The notes beneath the pieces were generated by a model. It ran no database searches. It worked only from the letters and a program-made list of their open reading frames with translations, and was not told the origin of the DNA. Source: a bacterium (GTDB lineage Bacteria > Verrucomicrobiota > Verrucomicrobiae > Opitutales > Opitutaceae). From it: DNA of 18,467 nucleotides. Below are positions 1 to 8,530 of this stretch, one piece after another. How positions within the stretch are numbered: position 1 is the stretch's first letter; each line of letters starts with the position of its first letter. Location: positions 1 to 18,467 of the forward strand of contig JAJXYI010000022.1 in assembly GCA_021780625.1 (NCBI GenBank), given 5' to 3'. The translations under genes and the position numbers were made by a program.

Positions 1-48
1 GAGGGAGGGGTTTGGGGTGCCTTTGACCTCGACCGGGCGGAGGGGCCC

Positions 49-90
49 ACGCATGCTCCCGGGGTTCTTGATCCTGCGAGGAGCATGCGT
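49..90 (+). promoter_or_regulatory. Perfect 11-bp inverted repeat spanning the kinase start codon
   Basis: ACGCATGCTCC at 49-59 is the exact reverse complement of GGAGCATGCGT at 80-90, with a 20-nt spacer. The right arm contains the GAGGAG-like purine run and the ATG (85-87) of the histidine kinase. In mRNA this would fold into a hairpin hiding the start; in DNA it could be a two-half-site operator, since each arm also contains the palindrome GCATGC. The repeat is read directly from the sequence. Its role is inference. Confidence 0.5.
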
Positions 91-2712
91 TTACCTCATC
101 TGTCGTCGCTCAAACCCCGGCTTGCCTTGCACACGGTGTTGCCGTGTCTGGCGATTGCGTTGATGTCTTGGGTGTTGTTTGCGGGACACTATCGCAGCTA
201 TCGCCATTTGGTGCGGGTGCGGAGCGTTGTCGACCTGAGCAATCGTTTTTCCGAGATTGGCGAACAACTGCAGGCGGAGACCAACGCCTCGATGTTTGGA
301 TTGATCTTTGCGAAGGCGACGCACGACGAGGCCCGGCGTGCGCTGTACGAGCGCAACTACCGCGATGCGATCCGGAAGACGGATGCGATGCTTGTGGAAG
401 CGAGGGACTTGTGGGGAAGGATAGACAAGGAGAATCTCGATCCGATCACGCGGCAGCGCATAGACGAGGGGTTTCAGCGGGCCCTGAAGCTGGGAGCGTG
501 GCGGCAGGTCGTGCTGAATGCGGACGGGCCCTTGCCGGGCTTTGTGACGAAGGATCCGTATTATGAGGCCAGGCTGAGGGAGCATCAGATCAACCTTGCG
601 ACGACGCCGGAGCGCATTCGGCCGCAGGCTCTGTGGGATCTGCTCAAGGAGCGGGATTATGGCGGGCTGACGGACTATTTTGGGAACCTGATGCTGTATG
701 CGGCGCGGGTGAGCGAGGATGCGGGGTTGGCGCGGCGGATAGCGCTTCAGGCGGAGCTTCTGCGGCTGCAGACCCTGGCGGACCGGGAGGACAGCCTGAT
801 CTATTATTTTGTGGATCAGGGGTCGCGGCCCCACGGGTTGCAGCCTGACGACATTGGCTGGCTTCGATCGTTATGGGATGCGCAGCGGACGGCGTATGCC
901 AATGCCTGGTCGCTGGCCTCGGAAGCGGAGCGGAAGGTGATTGGGAGACGGATTGCGATCCGGGCCTACCCGGCGGTGGCGGGTGCCAGGGCGTGGATTG
1001 AGGCGAACTGGAAGGGGGAGGACATTGCGCATTGGCGGGACATTGATGTGAAGCGGATCGAGTCGCCGGAGTTGGACCGGGAACTTGCAAGGGACCGGCC
1101 GCAGGGGGTGCGTGAGGCGGTGCGTGAGTTTCGCGAGCGGTTGATGGAGGATGCGGGGCGGAGGATAGCGGAGCAGCGGCGGAGCATGATGATGATTTCG
1201 GCGGCGTTGCTGGGGGCCTGGGGATTGCTGGCGACGAGCTATGTATGGAGTTACCGGGCGTTTGCGGTGCCGGTGCTCCGGCTGGCGGGCACGGCGGCGA
1301 AGATCAGGGCGACGCGGGATTTCAGTGTGCGAGCGTCGGTGGTGGGGCGGGACGAGATCGGGCAGTTGGCGGAATCGTTCAACGGGATGCTGGCGAGCCT
1401 GCAGGCCAGCACGCGCCGGTTGGAGGAGGCTGCGGTTTTTCAGCATACGCTGCTGGAGTGTGCGGGAGTGGGCATTGTGACGACGGATGCGGAAGGGCGG
1501 GTGGTGTCGGTCAATCCTGCGGGCGCGTCGGCGTTGGGTCTGGAGGTTCAGGGGCCTGTGCCCGAGGGGCTTTTGCTGGCCGAGGCGCTGGCATCGGGCG
1601 TGGAGGGAGGGGGCGGGGATCGGGAGCGCGTCGAGGCGGTGCTGGCGGCCCTTGGAGGAGGGGGGCGGGTTGCTCCGGCGGTCCTGGAGATGACGCTTCG
1701 CCGTGGAGGGGGGAGGGGGTTTCCGGCGCAGGTGACGATCTCGGCCTTGAGGGATTCGGTGGGCGACCTGCTTGGCTACGTGGCGTTTTTGGGGGACCTG
1801 TCGGGGCAGAAGGAGGCGGAGGCGGCGATTCGGCGGGCGAATCAGGAGCTGGAGACGAGGGTTGCGGAGCGCACGGTCGAGTTGAACCGGCGGGTGGCGG
1901 AGGTGGAGTCGTTGAACCGGGACATGGCGCTGATCATGGCGGACCTGCAGACGAGCGAGGAGGCGAGCCAGCACTACGCGGAGGACTTGCGGGAGGCGAA
2001 CACGCTGCTGAAGGCGGCCAACCAGGAACTGGAGGCTTTTTCGTATTCGGTTTCGCACGACCTGAGGGCTCCGCTGCGCAACATCGGCGGGTTCGTGGAG
2101 CTGCTTCGGCGCCGGTCGGAGGCGGCGCTGGACGCGGATGCGCGGCACTACGTGGGGATCATCTCGGGCGAGGCGGCGAGGCTGGGCAGGCTCATCGACG
2201 ACCTGCTGGCCTTTTCGCGCATCGGACGAGCGGAGTTGAAGGCCGAGCGGGTGGATCTCGCGCAGCTGTTCGAGGCGTGCAGGGCCGAGCGTGCGGCGGA
2301 GACGGCGGGGCGCCGGATCGAGTGGTTCGCGGGGCCGATGCCGGCGGTGAATGCGGATCCGACCCTGATGCGCCTGGTGATCGCGAACCTCGTGGACAAC
2401 GCGGTGAAGTTCACATCGAAGCGCGAGCAGGCGCGCATCGAGTTTGGCTGCGTGGCGGCGGCGGAGGGCGCGGCGGAACGGGTGTTTTTCGTGAAGGACA
2501 ACGGCGCAGGCTTCAATCCGCTGTATTCGGGCAAACTCTTCCAGGTGTTCCAGCGGCTCCACAGCCAGCGCGACTTCGAGGGCACGGGCATCGGGCTGGC
2601 GAACGTGAAGCGCATCGTGGTGCGCCATGGCGGGCGGGTGTGGGCCGAGGGCGCCGTCGACGGAGGCGCGGCGTTCTACTTCACCCTGCCGGCGTTGCGG
2701 ATCACGGTTTGA
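85..2712 (+). CDS. Membrane-bound sensor histidine kinase (HAMP-PAS-HisKA-HATPase)
   Basis: An 875-residue transmembrane sensor kinase that would autophosphorylate on histidine and pass the phosphate to a response regulator not present in this window. In order: basic N-terminus, membrane helix about 13-33, a long periplasmic region about 35-366 that I cannot assign to a named sensor domain, membrane helix about 368-388, HAMP about 391-444, PAS-like domain about 450-575, a coiled coil about 575-650, and HisKA with phospho-acceptor His658 in SVSHDLRAPLRN. The ATPase domain shows an N box at 768-772 (NLVDN), G1 at 805-810 (DNGAGF) and G2 at 833-838 (GTGIGL). There is no receiver domain. The kinase core resembles the Cph1/bacteriophytochrome-type family. 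The ATG at 85 sits just before the first membrane helix, but the frame stays open to the left edge of the window, so a longer N-terminus is possible. The convergent neighbour ends 37 bp downstream. Confidence 0.9.
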   Translation: MRLPHLSSLKPRLALHTVLPCLAIALMSWVLFAGHYRSYRHLVRVRSVVDLSNRFSEIGEQLQAETNASMFGLIFAKATHDEARRALYERNYRDAIRKTDAMLVEARDLWGRIDKENLDPITRQRIDEGFQRALKLGAWRQVVLNADGPLPGFVTKDPYYEARLREHQINLATTPERIRPQALWDLLKERDYGGLTDYFGNLMLYAARVSEDAGLARRIALQAELLRLQTLADREDSLIYYFVDQGSRPHGLQPDDIGWLRSLWDAQRTAYANAWSLASEAERKVIGRRIAIRAYPAVAGARAWIEANWKGEDIAHWRDIDVKRIESPELDRELARDRPQGVREAVREFRERLMEDAGRRIAEQRRSMMMISAALLGAWGLLATSYVWSYRAFAVPVLRLAGTAAKIRATRDFSVRASVVGRDEIGQLAESFNGMLASLQASTRRLEEAAVFQHTLLECAGVGIVTTDAEGRVVSVNPAGASALGLEVQGPVPEGLLLAEALASGVEGGGGDRERVEAVLAALGGGGRVAPAVLEMTLRRGGGRGFPAQVTISALRDSVGDLLGYVAFLGDLSGQKEAEAAIRRANQELETRVAERTVELNRRVAEVESLNRDMALIMADLQTSEEASQHYAEDLREANTLLKAANQELEAFSYSVSHDLRAPLRNIGGFVELLRRRSEAALDADARHYVGIISGEAARLGRLIDDLLAFSRIGRAELKAERVDLAQLFEACRAERAAETAGRRIEWFAGPMPAVNADPTLMRLVIANLVDNAVKFTSKREQARIEFGCVAAAEGAAERVFFVKDNGAGFNPLYSGKLFQVFQRLHSQRDFEGTGIGLANVKRIVVRHGGRVWAEGAVDGGAAFYFTLPALRITV

Positions 2713-2718
2713 GGTTTT

Positions 2719-2748
2719 CGGGCCCCGCCGTTCGAGCGTGGCGGCCGG
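2719..2748. terminator. Possible shared hairpin between convergent genes
   Basis: In the short gap between the kinase stop and the epimerase stop, CCGCC (2725-2729) pairs with GGCGG (2740-2744), and further G-C pairs form if two bases bulge. There is no T-tract on either side, so this is at best a weak or Rho-assisted terminator. Confidence 0.25.
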
Positions 2749-2749
2749 C

Positions 2750-3955
2750 TCAGGACATGGCCCTGAGGCGGTCGGCGAGTTCCATGCAGGTGCGTCCGTT
2801 GTGATAAGGGCATTTCCAGAAGCTCACCTTGGGGTGTTCGGTGCAGGGCACCCGGTCGCGGGTCACGCAGCGCAGCCACTCGCCGCCCTTGCGGTCGACG
2901 AGGTGGTTTTCGCAGAAATCCCAGAGTCCCACGGCGGTGGTGAGGAAGCGCTCGTCGCCGGAGATCTGGTAGGCGTTGAGGAAGCCGACGGCGGCCTCGG
3001 CCTGGGGCCACCACTCCTTGTGGGTGAGGATGACGCCCTTGGCGTCGCCCTCGTAGAGCAGCGCGCCGTCGGAGTCGATGGCTTCGCGGAGGGTGGTCTC
3101 GGCGATGTCGACGGCGGCCTTGCGCACGCGGGCGAGCAGGGCCGGATCGCCCACGACCTCGGCGGCCTCGGTGAGCAGCCAGGCGGCCTCGATGTCGTGT
3201 CCGTAGGAGATGCGCGGATACCGAAGCTCCCAGGTCTCGTTGAAGAACAGGCCGAGGTGGTGGGTCCCGGGGTCGAGGATGCGGGTGAGCATCACCTCGA
3301 GCAGCTCGGCCTGGGCGCTGCGAAGCTCGGGGTCGGGCCAGACGCGCAGGAGGTTGGTGTAGCCCTCCATGACGTGCAGGTGCGTGTTCTGGGACTTGGG
3401 TTCGTTGAGATCGATGGCGGAGAGGCGCACGTCCTGTTCGAGGGACCAGTCGCGCTTGCAGGCCTCGAAATAGCCGCCGTGCCGGCGGTCGCGGCTGTGT
3501 TGCTCGATGAGGCGGTACAGGGTGATGGCGCGTTCGAGCGGTTCCTGTTCGCCGGTGGCGCGGTGAAGTTCGGACATGGCGTAGGTTCCGAAGGCCAGAC
3601 CATAAATCTGCTTGCGCGTGGCCTTGGGGCGGCCGTCCGCGGTGACCGACCAGAACAGGCCGCCGAACTCGGAATCCCAGTGGGTCTTGACCAGATCGGC
3701 GTAGGCCCAGCGCGCCATTTCGAGGTGGGCGGGATCCCTGTAGTGCCGGTAGGCCGAGGCGTAGGTCCACAGGATGCGCGAGGTGAGCAGGGCGCCGCGG
3801 TCGGCGGCGCGGTCGACCACGAGATCATGCGAGATCTCGCCGTAAAAACCGCCGCGCTCCCTGTCGACGACGTGTTTGATCCAGAACGGAAGGATGTTTC
3901 CCTTCAGCTCGGCTTCGATGCGTTGGATGAGTGCAGTGCGCTGGGTCGCGTTCAT
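2750..3955 (-). CDS. AGE-family 2-epimerase, probably cellobiose/mannobiose 2-epimerase
   Basis: Predicted cytoplasmic (alpha/alpha)6-barrel enzyme that epimerises the reducing-end glucose of beta-1,4 disaccharides to mannose, or the reverse. Numbered from the chosen ATG (401 residues), the residues match those known in Ruminococcus albus cellobiose 2-epimerase: Arg60 in SRILWTYA, His192 in NTHLHVMEGY, His253 and Glu256 in SYGHDIEAAWL, Glu320 in KEWWPQAEA, and His385 in WKCPYHNGR. Spacing between them is nearly the same as in that enzyme. The length fits the family (about 390-410). In-frame ATGs at 3985, 4024 and 4042 would give a longer tail with no family similarity; none of the starts has a convincing SD sequence, so the start is uncertain. 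The YchJ-family gene is 243 bp upstream on the same strand. N-acylglucosamine 2-epimerase is the alternative, but the HDIE and KCPYHNGR motifs favour the disaccharide enzyme. Confidence 0.87.
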   Translation of the reverse strand: MNATQRTALIQRIEAELKGNILPFWIKHVVDRERGGFYGEISHDLVVDRAADRGALLTSRILWTYASAYRHYRDPAHLEMARWAYADLVKTHWDSEFGGLFWSVTADGRPKATRKQIYGLAFGTYAMSELHRATGEQEPLERAITLYRLIEQHSRDRRHGGYFEACKRDWSLEQDVRLSAIDLNEPKSQNTHLHVMEGYTNLLRVWPDPELRSAQAELLEVMLTRILDPGTHHLGLFFNETWELRYPRISYGHDIEAAWLLTEAAEVVGDPALLARVRKAAVDIAETTLREAIDSDGALLYEGDAKGVILTHKEWWPQAEAAVGFLNAYQISGDERFLTTAVGLWDFCENHLVDRKGGEWLRCVTRDRVPCTEHPKVSFWKCPYHNGRTCMELADRLRAMS

Positions 3956-4198
3956 GGAGGGGCTGAAAGGTGCGAGCCTCGCCATGCGGTTCCGGTGCGT
4001 CAAGGGTGCCGGGCAGTCAGACATTTGTCCTGGGGCGCGCATGGCGTTTCCCAGGGCTGTTAACCATCTGAAGCAAAATGAAATAACGCCGACTGAGCAT
4101 TCCGGTCGCTGCGGGGCGCGAGATGGGCCTGACGGCGGCCGGGCGCCGTGCGCGGAACGGCGGGGACAGGAGCGTGTGGCGGAGCGCGGCGCGGCGCG

Positions 4199-4714
4199 TC
4201 ACTTGCCGCAGCAGTGCTTGTATTTTTTGCCGCTGCCGCAGGGGCAGGGATCGTTCCGGCCGACCTTGGGCTTCTCGAGGCGGCGGGGCGCCGGTCCGAG
4301 GCGGAGGGCGCGGATGTAGATCCAGGCTCCGTCGATGCGATGGAATTCCGCCTTTTCCTGATGGGCCAGCTCGAGCCCATCCTGGATGAAATGGGCCGTG
4401 AAATCGACGGTGGCCGAATCGGGATTCGGGCCGACCTCATGCGCATGGACGACCAGGCGGGTCCAGGGGGAGGCGCCGGATTCGGCGGGGGCGACGAAGG
4501 GTTGCCTAGCGGTCCCCTGATAGCTGCGGTGCAGGAACGCGTGGTCTCCGGCGACATGGGCTGTGAAGCGCGCCCGCATCAGCTCTTCCGCGGTGGCGGG
4601 GATGCGTGCGCCTGTGAGCACGGGTTCGCAGCAGGCCTCGAAGAGATTGCCGCTGCCGCAGGAACAGGCCTGTCCGCGAACCGGCTTGGAGAGGGGAGTG
4701 GGTGCGTCGCTCAT
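4199..4714 (-). CDS. ychJ: YchJ-family SEC-C motif protein
   Basis: A 171-residue soluble protein with the full YchJ (UPF0225) layout: an N-terminal zinc-type motif C-S-C-G-S-G followed by ACCEP (residues 17-30), a central domain with the family's LMRARF-like segment (45-50), and a C-terminal SEC-C motif, [17 protein letters not shown] (153-169), like the one at the end of SecA. It closely follows the plan of E. coli YchJ, which has 152 residues and no firmly known biochemical role. SEC-C motifs bind zinc. The ATG at 4714 is chosen because homology begins right after it; longer in-frame extensions run into the divergent gene. Upstream purine bases are lacking, so no SD is seen. The gene is divergent from the cysteine-rich protein gene at 4827. 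Confidence 0.92.
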   Translation of the reverse strand: MSDAPTPLSKPVRGQACSCGSGNLFEACCEPVLTGARIPATAEELMRARFTAHVAGDHAFLHRSYQGTARQPFVAPAESGASPWTRLVVHAHEVGPNPDSATVDFTAHFIQDGLELAHQEKAEFHRIDGAWIYIRALRLGPAPRRLEKPKVGRNDPCPCGSGKKYKHCCGK

Positions 4715-4826
4715 GGAAGAGGGGGTCGTATCACAGATGCCGGAGGCGACTGCAAGCCCTCCGCGCGCGGCGAGGAAGGGGTTGGGCGAGCCGCGGTGTT
4801 GAGGCGGATCAGGATACATCTGAACC

Positions 4827-5402
4827 ATGAGCCTCACCCGCGCCGACTTTCTCCGACTCACCCGCAACCTTGCCTGTGGCGCCTGCCTGGGTTCGCTCTT
4901 CGGCAGGGGGGCTTCCGGGGCGGAACCTTCCGCTTCGGCGGGCCCGGACGGCGGCGAGTCGCTTCGGCGGGCGAAGCAGTCGTACGAGTTTGCGGAAAAC
5001 TGGCTGGCCGACTTCATGGCGGAGCTGGATGCCGAGGTGGATGCGGCCACGCGTGTGCGTCTGTTCGAGGCCTGCGGCCGGGGTTGTTATCGTCGGCATC
5101 CGTTCAAGCAGGCCATTGCCGCCGAAGGGCGGGGCGATCTCGACCGCCTGCTTGGGGCGTACCGTCGGAATTTCAACATCGAGCGCGTCGGCGACGTGGT
5201 GCACATTTGGTACGGCGACCATTGCTATTGCCCCGCAGCGCAGGGGCGTCCGGCCCGGCGTGGAGACCTGCAGTGCGAATGCACGAAGGCGACGCACCAG
5301 GCGATCTTCGAGGAGGCGCTCGGAAGGCGGCCCAGAGCGGACATTGCGGAGTCGATACGGCGGGGCGGGAAGACGTGTCACATCCGGATCTATTTGAGCT
5401 GA
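4827..5402 (+). CDS. Exported cysteine-rich protein of unknown function
   Basis: A 191-residue protein that I do not recognise with confidence. The N-terminus ([20 protein letters not shown]) resembles a Tat-like export signal: basic residues around an FLRLT segment, then a short hydrophobic stretch ending near residue 31. It lacks a strict twin arginine, so the route is uncertain. The mature part has seven cysteines in a pattern that suggests metal or cluster binding or disulfides: C83-x3-C87, C133-x-C135, C150-x-C152 and C184. Histidines lie near them (His91, His126, His132). Segments such as [17 protein letters not shown] and [11 protein letters not shown] look like conserved blocks. The cysteine pairing loosely recalls domains such as DUF6144, but this is only an impression. 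It stands alone on the plus strand, with 112 bp of shared upstream region before the ychJ start and a convergent gene downstream. Confidence 0.75.
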   Translation: MSLTRADFLRLTRNLACGACLGSLFGRGASGAEPSASAGPDGGESLRRAKQSYEFAENWLADFMAELDAEVDAATRVRLFEACGRGCYRRHPFKQAIAAEGRGDLDRLLGAYRRNFNIERVGDVVHIWYGDHCYCPAAQGRPARRGDLQCECTKATHQAIFEEALGRRPRADIAESIRRGGKTCHIRIYLS

Positions 5403-5614
5403 TCCGGAGGTGCTGGGTTGGGAGGGCTGTTCGCGGGAGCCGCGTCCGAGCGGAGCGCATCTTGCGGACGGCGGCGCGAGGACGGGGCTCGCTTGGGGGG
5501 GGCGTGGGTTGCGGTTGGCGCGCGCCCGCGGTGTTCGCCCGCTCGCACGGCTTAGCGGCCGGCGTTTGCCAGGCCACCTTTGAATCCAGAATTCCGTTAC
5601 GTCGTGCCGATAGT

Positions 5615-8512
5615 TCAGTGGGCGGCCTCGGGAGGCGGGGCGGCCTGATCGGAGCGCAACCTGAGAACGGCCGGTGCGAGGCCGGGAGAGCGTGCTGTCA
5701 GGACGATTTCGCCGGGCTGGCGGGTAGCCTGGACGATCACCTGGGCGAGGCCGTTGAAGAGCCTGCGTTTCCATGCGGGGGCGGGCGTTCGGATGCGAAG
5801 CGCGGCGGGGGTGAAGTTTTCCGCCACCAGGTGCGTGGCATCCTTGGCGAAGGGAATCGAGACGATGGCGACGCTGTTTTGGCCGGTGTGCAGCAGGCTG
5901 GGGTCGATCGCGAACGCGGAGCCGAAGGCGCTGTGGGTGGCGGTCCGTGCGTCGAGCAGGCGGCCGTTCAGATAGACCTCCTGGGATGCGCCGAGGTTTT
6001 GGACGAGCAGCGCGTACGAGGTGCCGATGGGAAGTGTGGTGAGCGCGAGGGAGCCGCGATGGATGAGTGCCTTGGCCTGCGGGGGCTGGTCCTCGGGCGC
6101 ATCGTGGCGGGCGAAGGCTGCGGGCCAGTGCGAGTCATCGAAGGTGGCGGCGACCTCGGGCCTGTTGGCGGTGTCCTCCACGCCGAGCCGGCGCCAGCCG
6201 GAGGCGTCCACGGTGGAGACGGAGGGGAGTTCGACGTCGGCCTCGTGGCTGGAGGGGTCGCCGTTGCCCACGCCGATGATCCGGCCGGGGCCGGAGAGGG
6301 AGAGGGTGATCTCCGAGGAGGCTGTCGGGACTTCGAGGCCGCGGGCGTCGTCGGTCTGAAGTGTGATCACGGATACGTCGCGGCCGTCGGCGGCGAGGGT
6401 GGTGCGGTCGGCGGCGGCGGCGACCGTCGCGGGGGCTCCCGTAGTCTCGACCCTGTCGGTCGTCACGAGGGCGCCTGCGGCGTCGTAGCCGTGGGCGAGC
6501 AGGGTGCCGGGCTCGTAGGGCACGGACCAGGTGAGGTGGCCGTAACGGGGCATGGCCTTGCGGCCTAGACTGCGGCCGTTGAGGAGGAGCTCGACCTGGG
6601 CGCAGTTGCTGTCGGCGCGCACGGTGATCGGCTTGCCCTCGCGGCCTGGCCAATTCCAGTGGGGCTGGAGGTGGAGCACGGGCGAGTGGGTCCACCAGGA
6701 TTTGAGGTAGTAGAAGCTGTCCTTGGGAAACCCACAGGTGTCGAGGATGCCGAACTGGGAGCTGATGGCGGGCCAGCCGAAGGGGGTGGCCTCGCCGCGG
6801 TAGTCGAAGCCGGTCCAGAAAAACAGACCCGCGAGGTAGGGGCGGGCGGCGTAGTATTTCCAGCCGACCTCACAATTGCCCTTGGAGGAACCGTCCTTGA
6901 CGGCGGCCTCGTGGGCGCGCGGAAGATCGTCGACGTAGATGCCGCGGGTTCCCTGGGTAGTGGTTTCCTCGGTGCCGACGCCGGGCTGGTTGGGGAACTT
7001 CGCGTGCTGCTCGTCGGTGCTGCCGTGGGCGATGTAGTTATAACCCATGACGTCGAGGACCGTCGAGATGCCGTATCCCCAGCCGCCGCTGATTGCGGCC
7101 GTGACGGGGCGGGTGGGGTCGAGACGGTGGACGAAATCCTGCATGGTGGCGGCGATGCGCGCGCCCGTCTCGTTGCCTTCGATGGCCCACTCCTCGTTTC
7201 CGATGGACCAGAGGATGACGCTCGGGTGGTTGCGGTCGCGCAGGATCATCGCTCGGAGCGGCGCCAGGAGCTCGGGTGTGGTGCCCATGAGCCTGTTCTC
7301 GTCGATGACGAGCATGCCAAGGCGGTCGCAGGCGTCGAGCAGCTCGGGGGTCGGCGGATTGTGCGAGCAGCGGTAGGCATTGCTTCCCATCGCCTTCAGG
7401 CGCTCGATGCGAAACGCCTGGAGTGCGTCGGGGATGGCGGTGCCGACGCCGGCGTGATCCTGGTGATTGTTGGTGCCTTTCAACTCGACGTGTTTTCCGT
7501 TCAGGAAGAACCCGTGGTTGGGGTCGAAGCGGATGGACCGGATGCCGAACGAGGTGGAGCAGCGGTCGACGACGCGGCTGCCGGAGCGCACCGTGGTGAC
7601 GAGCGTGTGGAGATAGGGGTCGTCGAGCGACCAGAGGCGGGGGTGGCCCACGGCGAGATGCAGGGAGGCGGTGCCGGTGGCGCCGGCCTTGAGTTCCGTG
7701 GCGGGCGAGGTCGACGACGCGAGGAGCCTTCCCGAGGCGTCGCGGATCTGTTCCTCGACCGACAGGGCGGCCGCGGACGTGGATTCATTGGCGAGCGTGG
7801 TCTGGACGGAGACCTCGGCGGAGTTTTTGCCGAGCGTGGTTGTCACGAAGACCCCGTGGGGGGCGACGTGGAGCGGTCCGGTCTTGGTCAGCCACACATG
7901 ACGATAAATGCCGGCGCCCTCGTAGAACCAGCCTTCCTCCATCGTGGCGTCGACGCGGACGGTCACGACGTTGTCGCCGCCATAGTTCAGATAGTCGCTG
8001 ACATCGTAGCGGAAGCCGGTGTAGCCGCTGGGCTCGCGGCCGAGGTAGAAGCCGTTGACCCACACCAGGGAGTCGCGGTAGACGCCGTCGAAGACGAGCG
8101 AGATGCGGCGGCCGAGGTCGGACTTGGGAATCGTGAAGGAGCGGCGGTACCAGCCGACGCTGGTATCGGGAAAGTTGCGACCGATGGCCTTGAAGCCGTG
8201 GCTGTAGCTTCCGCGTCCGTCGAAGGGCAGACCGACGGCCCAGTCGTTGGGCAGATCGACGTGCCGCCAGCCGCGATCGTCGAATTTGGGTGAGGCGGGC
8301 CCGTCGCCGAAGCCCGCCTTGGCGAGGTAGGAAAAATACCCCGTCGCGAAACCGAAGTCCCTGGCTGGGTCGCAGTCATTGCCGAAGGCGAAGCGCCAGC
8401 CTGAGTCCATGGACAGGCGTTCCCGCACGGCGGTGGGCGCCTCGGCGGGCGCGGTGGCGCGGACGAGACAGGATGAGAGCAGGGCGGCGGCGAGGAACAG
8501 GAGGCGTTTCAT
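5615..8512 (-). CDS. galA: Exported GH2 beta-galactosidase, GalA type
   Basis: A 965-residue glycoside hydrolase family 2 enzyme, expected to release terminal beta-galactose outside the cytoplasm. Residues 1-19 form a signal peptide that contains a lipobox-like LSSC (Cys15), so it may be a lipoprotein. Next come the jelly-roll sugar-binding domain (about 33-215), an immunoglobulin-like domain (about 216-325) and the TIM barrel (about 326-610). The acid/base is Glu440 in LWSIGNEEW, and the likely nucleophile is Glu515 or Glu516 in VGTEETTTQGTRG. A further beta domain follows (about 625-690). The last Ig-like domain (starting about 695) is interrupted near GNGDPSSHE (749-757) and resumes near RRLFNGLAQVIVQ (916-928). 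Between them sits an inserted second jelly-roll-like domain (about 770-895) whose FDDSHWP echoes FDDRGW of the first domain. It starts 18 bp after the alpha-galactosidase stop, so both are probably one transcript. No SD is visible. Confidence 0.93.
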   Translation of the reverse strand: MKRLLFLAAALLSSCLVRATAPAEAPTAVRERLSMDSGWRFAFGNDCDPARDFGFATGYFSYLAKAGFGDGPASPKFDDRGWRHVDLPNDWAVGLPFDGRGSYSHGFKAIGRNFPDTSVGWYRRSFTIPKSDLGRRISLVFDGVYRDSLVWVNGFYLGREPSGYTGFRYDVSDYLNYGGDNVVTVRVDATMEEGWFYEGAGIYRHVWLTKTGPLHVAPHGVFVTTTLGKNSAEVSVQTTLANESTSAAALSVEEQIRDASGRLLASSTSPATELKAGATGTASLHLAVGHPRLWSLDDPYLHTLVTTVRSGSRVVDRCSTSFGIRSIRFDPNHGFFLNGKHVELKGTNNHQDHAGVGTAIPDALQAFRIERLKAMGSNAYRCSHNPPTPELLDACDRLGMLVIDENRLMGTTPELLAPLRAMILRDRNHPSVILWSIGNEEWAIEGNETGARIAATMQDFVHRLDPTRPVTAAISGGWGYGISTVLDVMGYNYIAHGSTDEQHAKFPNQPGVGTEETTTQGTRGIYVDDLPRAHEAAVKDGSSKGNCEVGWKYYAARPYLAGLFFWTGFDYRGEATPFGWPAISSQFGILDTCGFPKDSFYYLKSWWTHSPVLHLQPHWNWPGREGKPITVRADSNCAQVELLLNGRSLGRKAMPRYGHLTWSVPYEPGTLLAHGYDAAGALVTTDRVETTGAPATVAAAADRTTLAADGRDVSVITLQTDDARGLEVPTASSEITLSLSGPGRIIGVGNGDPSSHEADVELPSVSTVDASGWRRLGVEDTANRPEVAATFDDSHWPAAFARHDAPEDQPPQAKALIHRGSLALTTLPIGTSYALLVQNLGASQEVYLNGRLLDARTATHSAFGSAFAIDPSLLHTGQNSVAIVSIPFAKDATHLVAENFTPAALRIRTPAPAWKRRLFNGLAQVIVQATRQPGEIVLTARSPGLAPAVLRLRSDQAAPPPEAAH

Positions 8513-8530
8513 GGGAATGAAGAAAGGGGG

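Noticed and set aside
871..2628. Long minus-strand open frame (585 residues) opposite the histidine kinase
   Set aside because: Arginine-, proline- and histidine-rich translation with no domain, lying exactly antisense to a gene with complete kinase motifs; expected in GC-rich DNA.
2627..4063. Plus-strand open frame of 478 residues opposite the epimerase
   Set aside because: Antisense shadow of the epimerase, which carries all family active-site residues; the translation is low-complexity G/A/V/E-rich.
4148..6568. Plus-strand open frame of 806 residues across several genes
   Set aside because: It runs over ychJ, the cysteine-rich gene and the start of the beta-galactosidase region, is glycine- and arginine-rich, and shows no domain. 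It is a composition artefact.
6659..8293. Plus-strand open frame of 544 residues opposite the beta-galactosidase
   Set aside because: Antisense shadow with no signal, domain or promoter; the minus strand encodes an intact GH2 enzyme.
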